A DNA stretch of 64,000 nucleotides from Enterococcus mundtii (GTDB lineage: Bacteria; Bacillota; Bacilli; Lactobacillales; Enterococcaceae): the NCBI RefSeq assembly GCF_013394305.1, contig NZ_AP019810.1:2172001-2236000 (forward strand), in the 5' to 3' direction. The notes below the pieces were generated by a model. The model had not been told where the DNA came from and made no database searches. It saw only the letters and a list, made by a program, of their open reading frames with translations. The position numbers and the translations under genes were made by a program. This document shows positions 62,901 to 64,000 of this stretch, one piece after another (position 1 is the stretch's first letter; every line of letters starts with the position of its first letter).

Positions 62901-63836
62901 ATGAAAAATAAACTGAATATCTTATGGTTAATGGGAGCTGTCTTATTTATTTTTGCAGGTTGTGGCAGTTCCGCAGCAGAAGAGAAAGAAGAAAACCTGA
63001 CCGTCGTAGCAACAAATTCGATCATCGCCGACATGGCGAAAGAAGTTGGAAAAGAACATGTCGATGTGCATAGTATCGTCCCTGTTGGAACTGACCCACA
63101 TGAATACGAGGTATTGCCAGAAGATATCAAAAAAGCAAGTGATGCTGATGTCATCTTATACAATGGGTTAAATTTGGAAACAGGGGATGCTTGGTTTGAA
63201 AACTTGATGGATACGGCAAATAAAAAAGAAGATGAAGACTATTTTGCAGTAAGTAAAGAAGTTGAACCACTTTATTTGACCGGTGGAGAATCAGAGACAG
63301 AAGCAGATCCACATGCGTGGTTGGATCTTTCAAACGGAATCAAATATGTACAAGAAATCGCACGCATCTTTGCCGAAAAAGACCCAGACCATGCTCCGCA
63401 ATATGAAGAAAATGCAGATGCATATATCGAAAAATTGAAAGAATTAGATAAACAAGCGAAAGAGAGTTTCGGATCGATCCCAGACAATAAAAAACTATTA
63501 GTAACAAGTGAAGGAGCTTTTAGATACTTCTCACAAGCATACGATCTACCAGCAGGGTATATTTGGGAAATCAACACAGAAAGCCAAGGTACACCTGAAC
63601 AAATGCAGTCGATCATCAGCCAAGTTCGTACTTCGGATGTTCCAGTCTTATTTGTGGAAACAAGTGTTGATCCGAGAAGCATGGAACGTGTCGCAAGTGA
63701 AACAGGCCTTGAAATCTATGATGAGCTATTCACTGATTCCATTGCAAAAGAAGGAGAAACTGGTGATTCTTATTATGGAATGATGAAATGGAACATCGAA
63801 ACGATCCACGATGGTCTATCTCAAGAAAAGAAATAA
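62901..63836 (+). CDS. efaA: Manganese-binding lipoprotein (EfaA-like)
   Basis: A 311-aa cluster 9 solute-binding lipoprotein: signal and lipobox LFIFAGC (Cys near 20), then a two-lobed domain with metal ligands His in GTDPHEYE (near 66), His in ADPHAWLD (near 137), a Glu near 203 (TSEGAFRYFS) and an Asp near 280. EfaA is a known endocarditis-associated antigen in E. faecalis and supplies manganese. The start at 62901 has GGAG 7 bases upstream; the ATG at 62895 is closer than usual. Last gene, followed by a terminator. Confidence 0.93.
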   Translation: MKNKLNILWLMGAVLFIFAGCGSSAAEEKEENLTVVATNSIIADMAKEVGKEHVDVHSIVPVGTDPHEYEVLPEDIKKASDADVILYNGLNLETGDAWFENLMDTANKKEDEDYFAVSKEVEPLYLTGGESETEADPHAWLDLSNGIKYVQEIARIFAEKDPDHAPQYEENADAYIEKLKELDKQAKESFGSIPDNKKLLVTSEGAFRYFSQAYDLPAGYIWEINTESQGTPEQMQSIISQVRTSDVPVLFVETSVDPRSMERVASETGLEIYDELFTDSIAKEGETGDSYYGMMKWNIETIHDGLSQEKK

Positions 63837-63894
63837 TCACTAATCGATTTAATAATCTAAAAAGAGGCAAAAGTGTGTAGCCTCGATAAATAAG

Positions 63895-63946
63895 GCGTCA
63901 TCCACGAAAATTGTTCTTTAAATTTTTGTGGATGGCGCTTTGTTTT
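63895..63946 (+). terminator. Terminator of efaCBA
   Basis: GCGTCATCCACGAAAATT and AATTTTTGTGGATGGCGC form a long stem (63895-63938) with a few mismatches, then CTTTGTTTTT. A small GAGGC/GCCTC hairpin (63864-63884) precedes it. Confidence 0.8.
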
Positions 63947-64000
63947 TGAAGAGAGTCCTTCTATTCCTTCCGTTTGCTCAGTTTTGGAGACGTGAGGACT

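Overview
The window is about 64 kb of low-GC Firmicute chromosome and reads as Enterococcus. The reasons are an efaCBA-type manganese transporter, WxL/DUF916 cell-surface gene clusters under Mga-like regulators, a streptococcal/enterococcal aromatic operon order (aroF-aroB-aroC-tyrA-aroA-aroK-pheA), strong AGGAGG ribosome binding sites, and a Gram-positive LexA box. Placement in the E. faecium/hirae/mundtii group is a guess from gene content.

Layout. 0-2.2 kb: a minus-strand SOS cassette (umuC-type polymerase, YolD-like protein, small partner) with a LexA box inside the promoter. 2.2-9.8 kb: the aromatic amino acid operon, preceded by a promoter, a Tyr/Phe-rich 18-codon leader peptide and a chain of seven mutually exclusive RNA segments containing two intrinsic terminators. 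9.8-11.3 kb: hicAB with a nonsense-broken toxin, then a PfpI/DJ-1 protein. 11.4-16.8 kb: galK-galM with a divergent AraC regulator, an NAD(P)H oxidoreductase coupled to a 55-aa ORF, and a LysM membrane protein. 16.9-22.4 kb: GntR regulator, a mazEF-like pair with a broken toxin, a RspA/ManD-like dehydratase, and a beta-glucoside-type PTS with a cre site. 22.7-28.8 kb: a small stefin/cystatin-like protein, a broken hxlR, adhC, a frameshifted frmB, a YitT protein, a truncated AraC-like gene and about 1 kb of apparently eroded DNA.

28.8-48.7 kb: the surface-protein locus, in two modules. Module A (28.8-37.8 kb) has an Mga regulator, a BspA-like leucine-rich repeat protein, a membrane-anchored beta-domain protein, a small secreted protein whose domain also appears at the C-terminus of the BspA protein, a small LPKTN sorting-signal protein and two tandem pectate-lyase-like adhesins. 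Module B (38-48.7 kb) is a standard WxL locus: small LPKLN protein, WxL protein, DUF916 protein and a 1623-aa WxL beta-helix protein, flanked by two inward-facing minus-strand or outward Mga genes. All three Mga-like genes start with TTG. Module A looks like a parallel of module B in which a different domain takes the place of WxL.

49-64 kb: two unknown small genes, a pentapeptide-repeat protein, a YjbR protein, an IS200/IS605 element with dead tnpA and intact tnpB, a lipoprotein/HlyD adaptor/ABC/FtsX system with its own two-component system, an amino acid permease, and the manganese ABC transporter with a DtxR-type operator.

Five genes between 9.8 and 28 kb (hicA, mazF, hxlR, frmB, an araC-like gene) are interrupted by stops or frameshifts, so this stretch looks like chromosome under relaxed selection, or contains some assembly errors.
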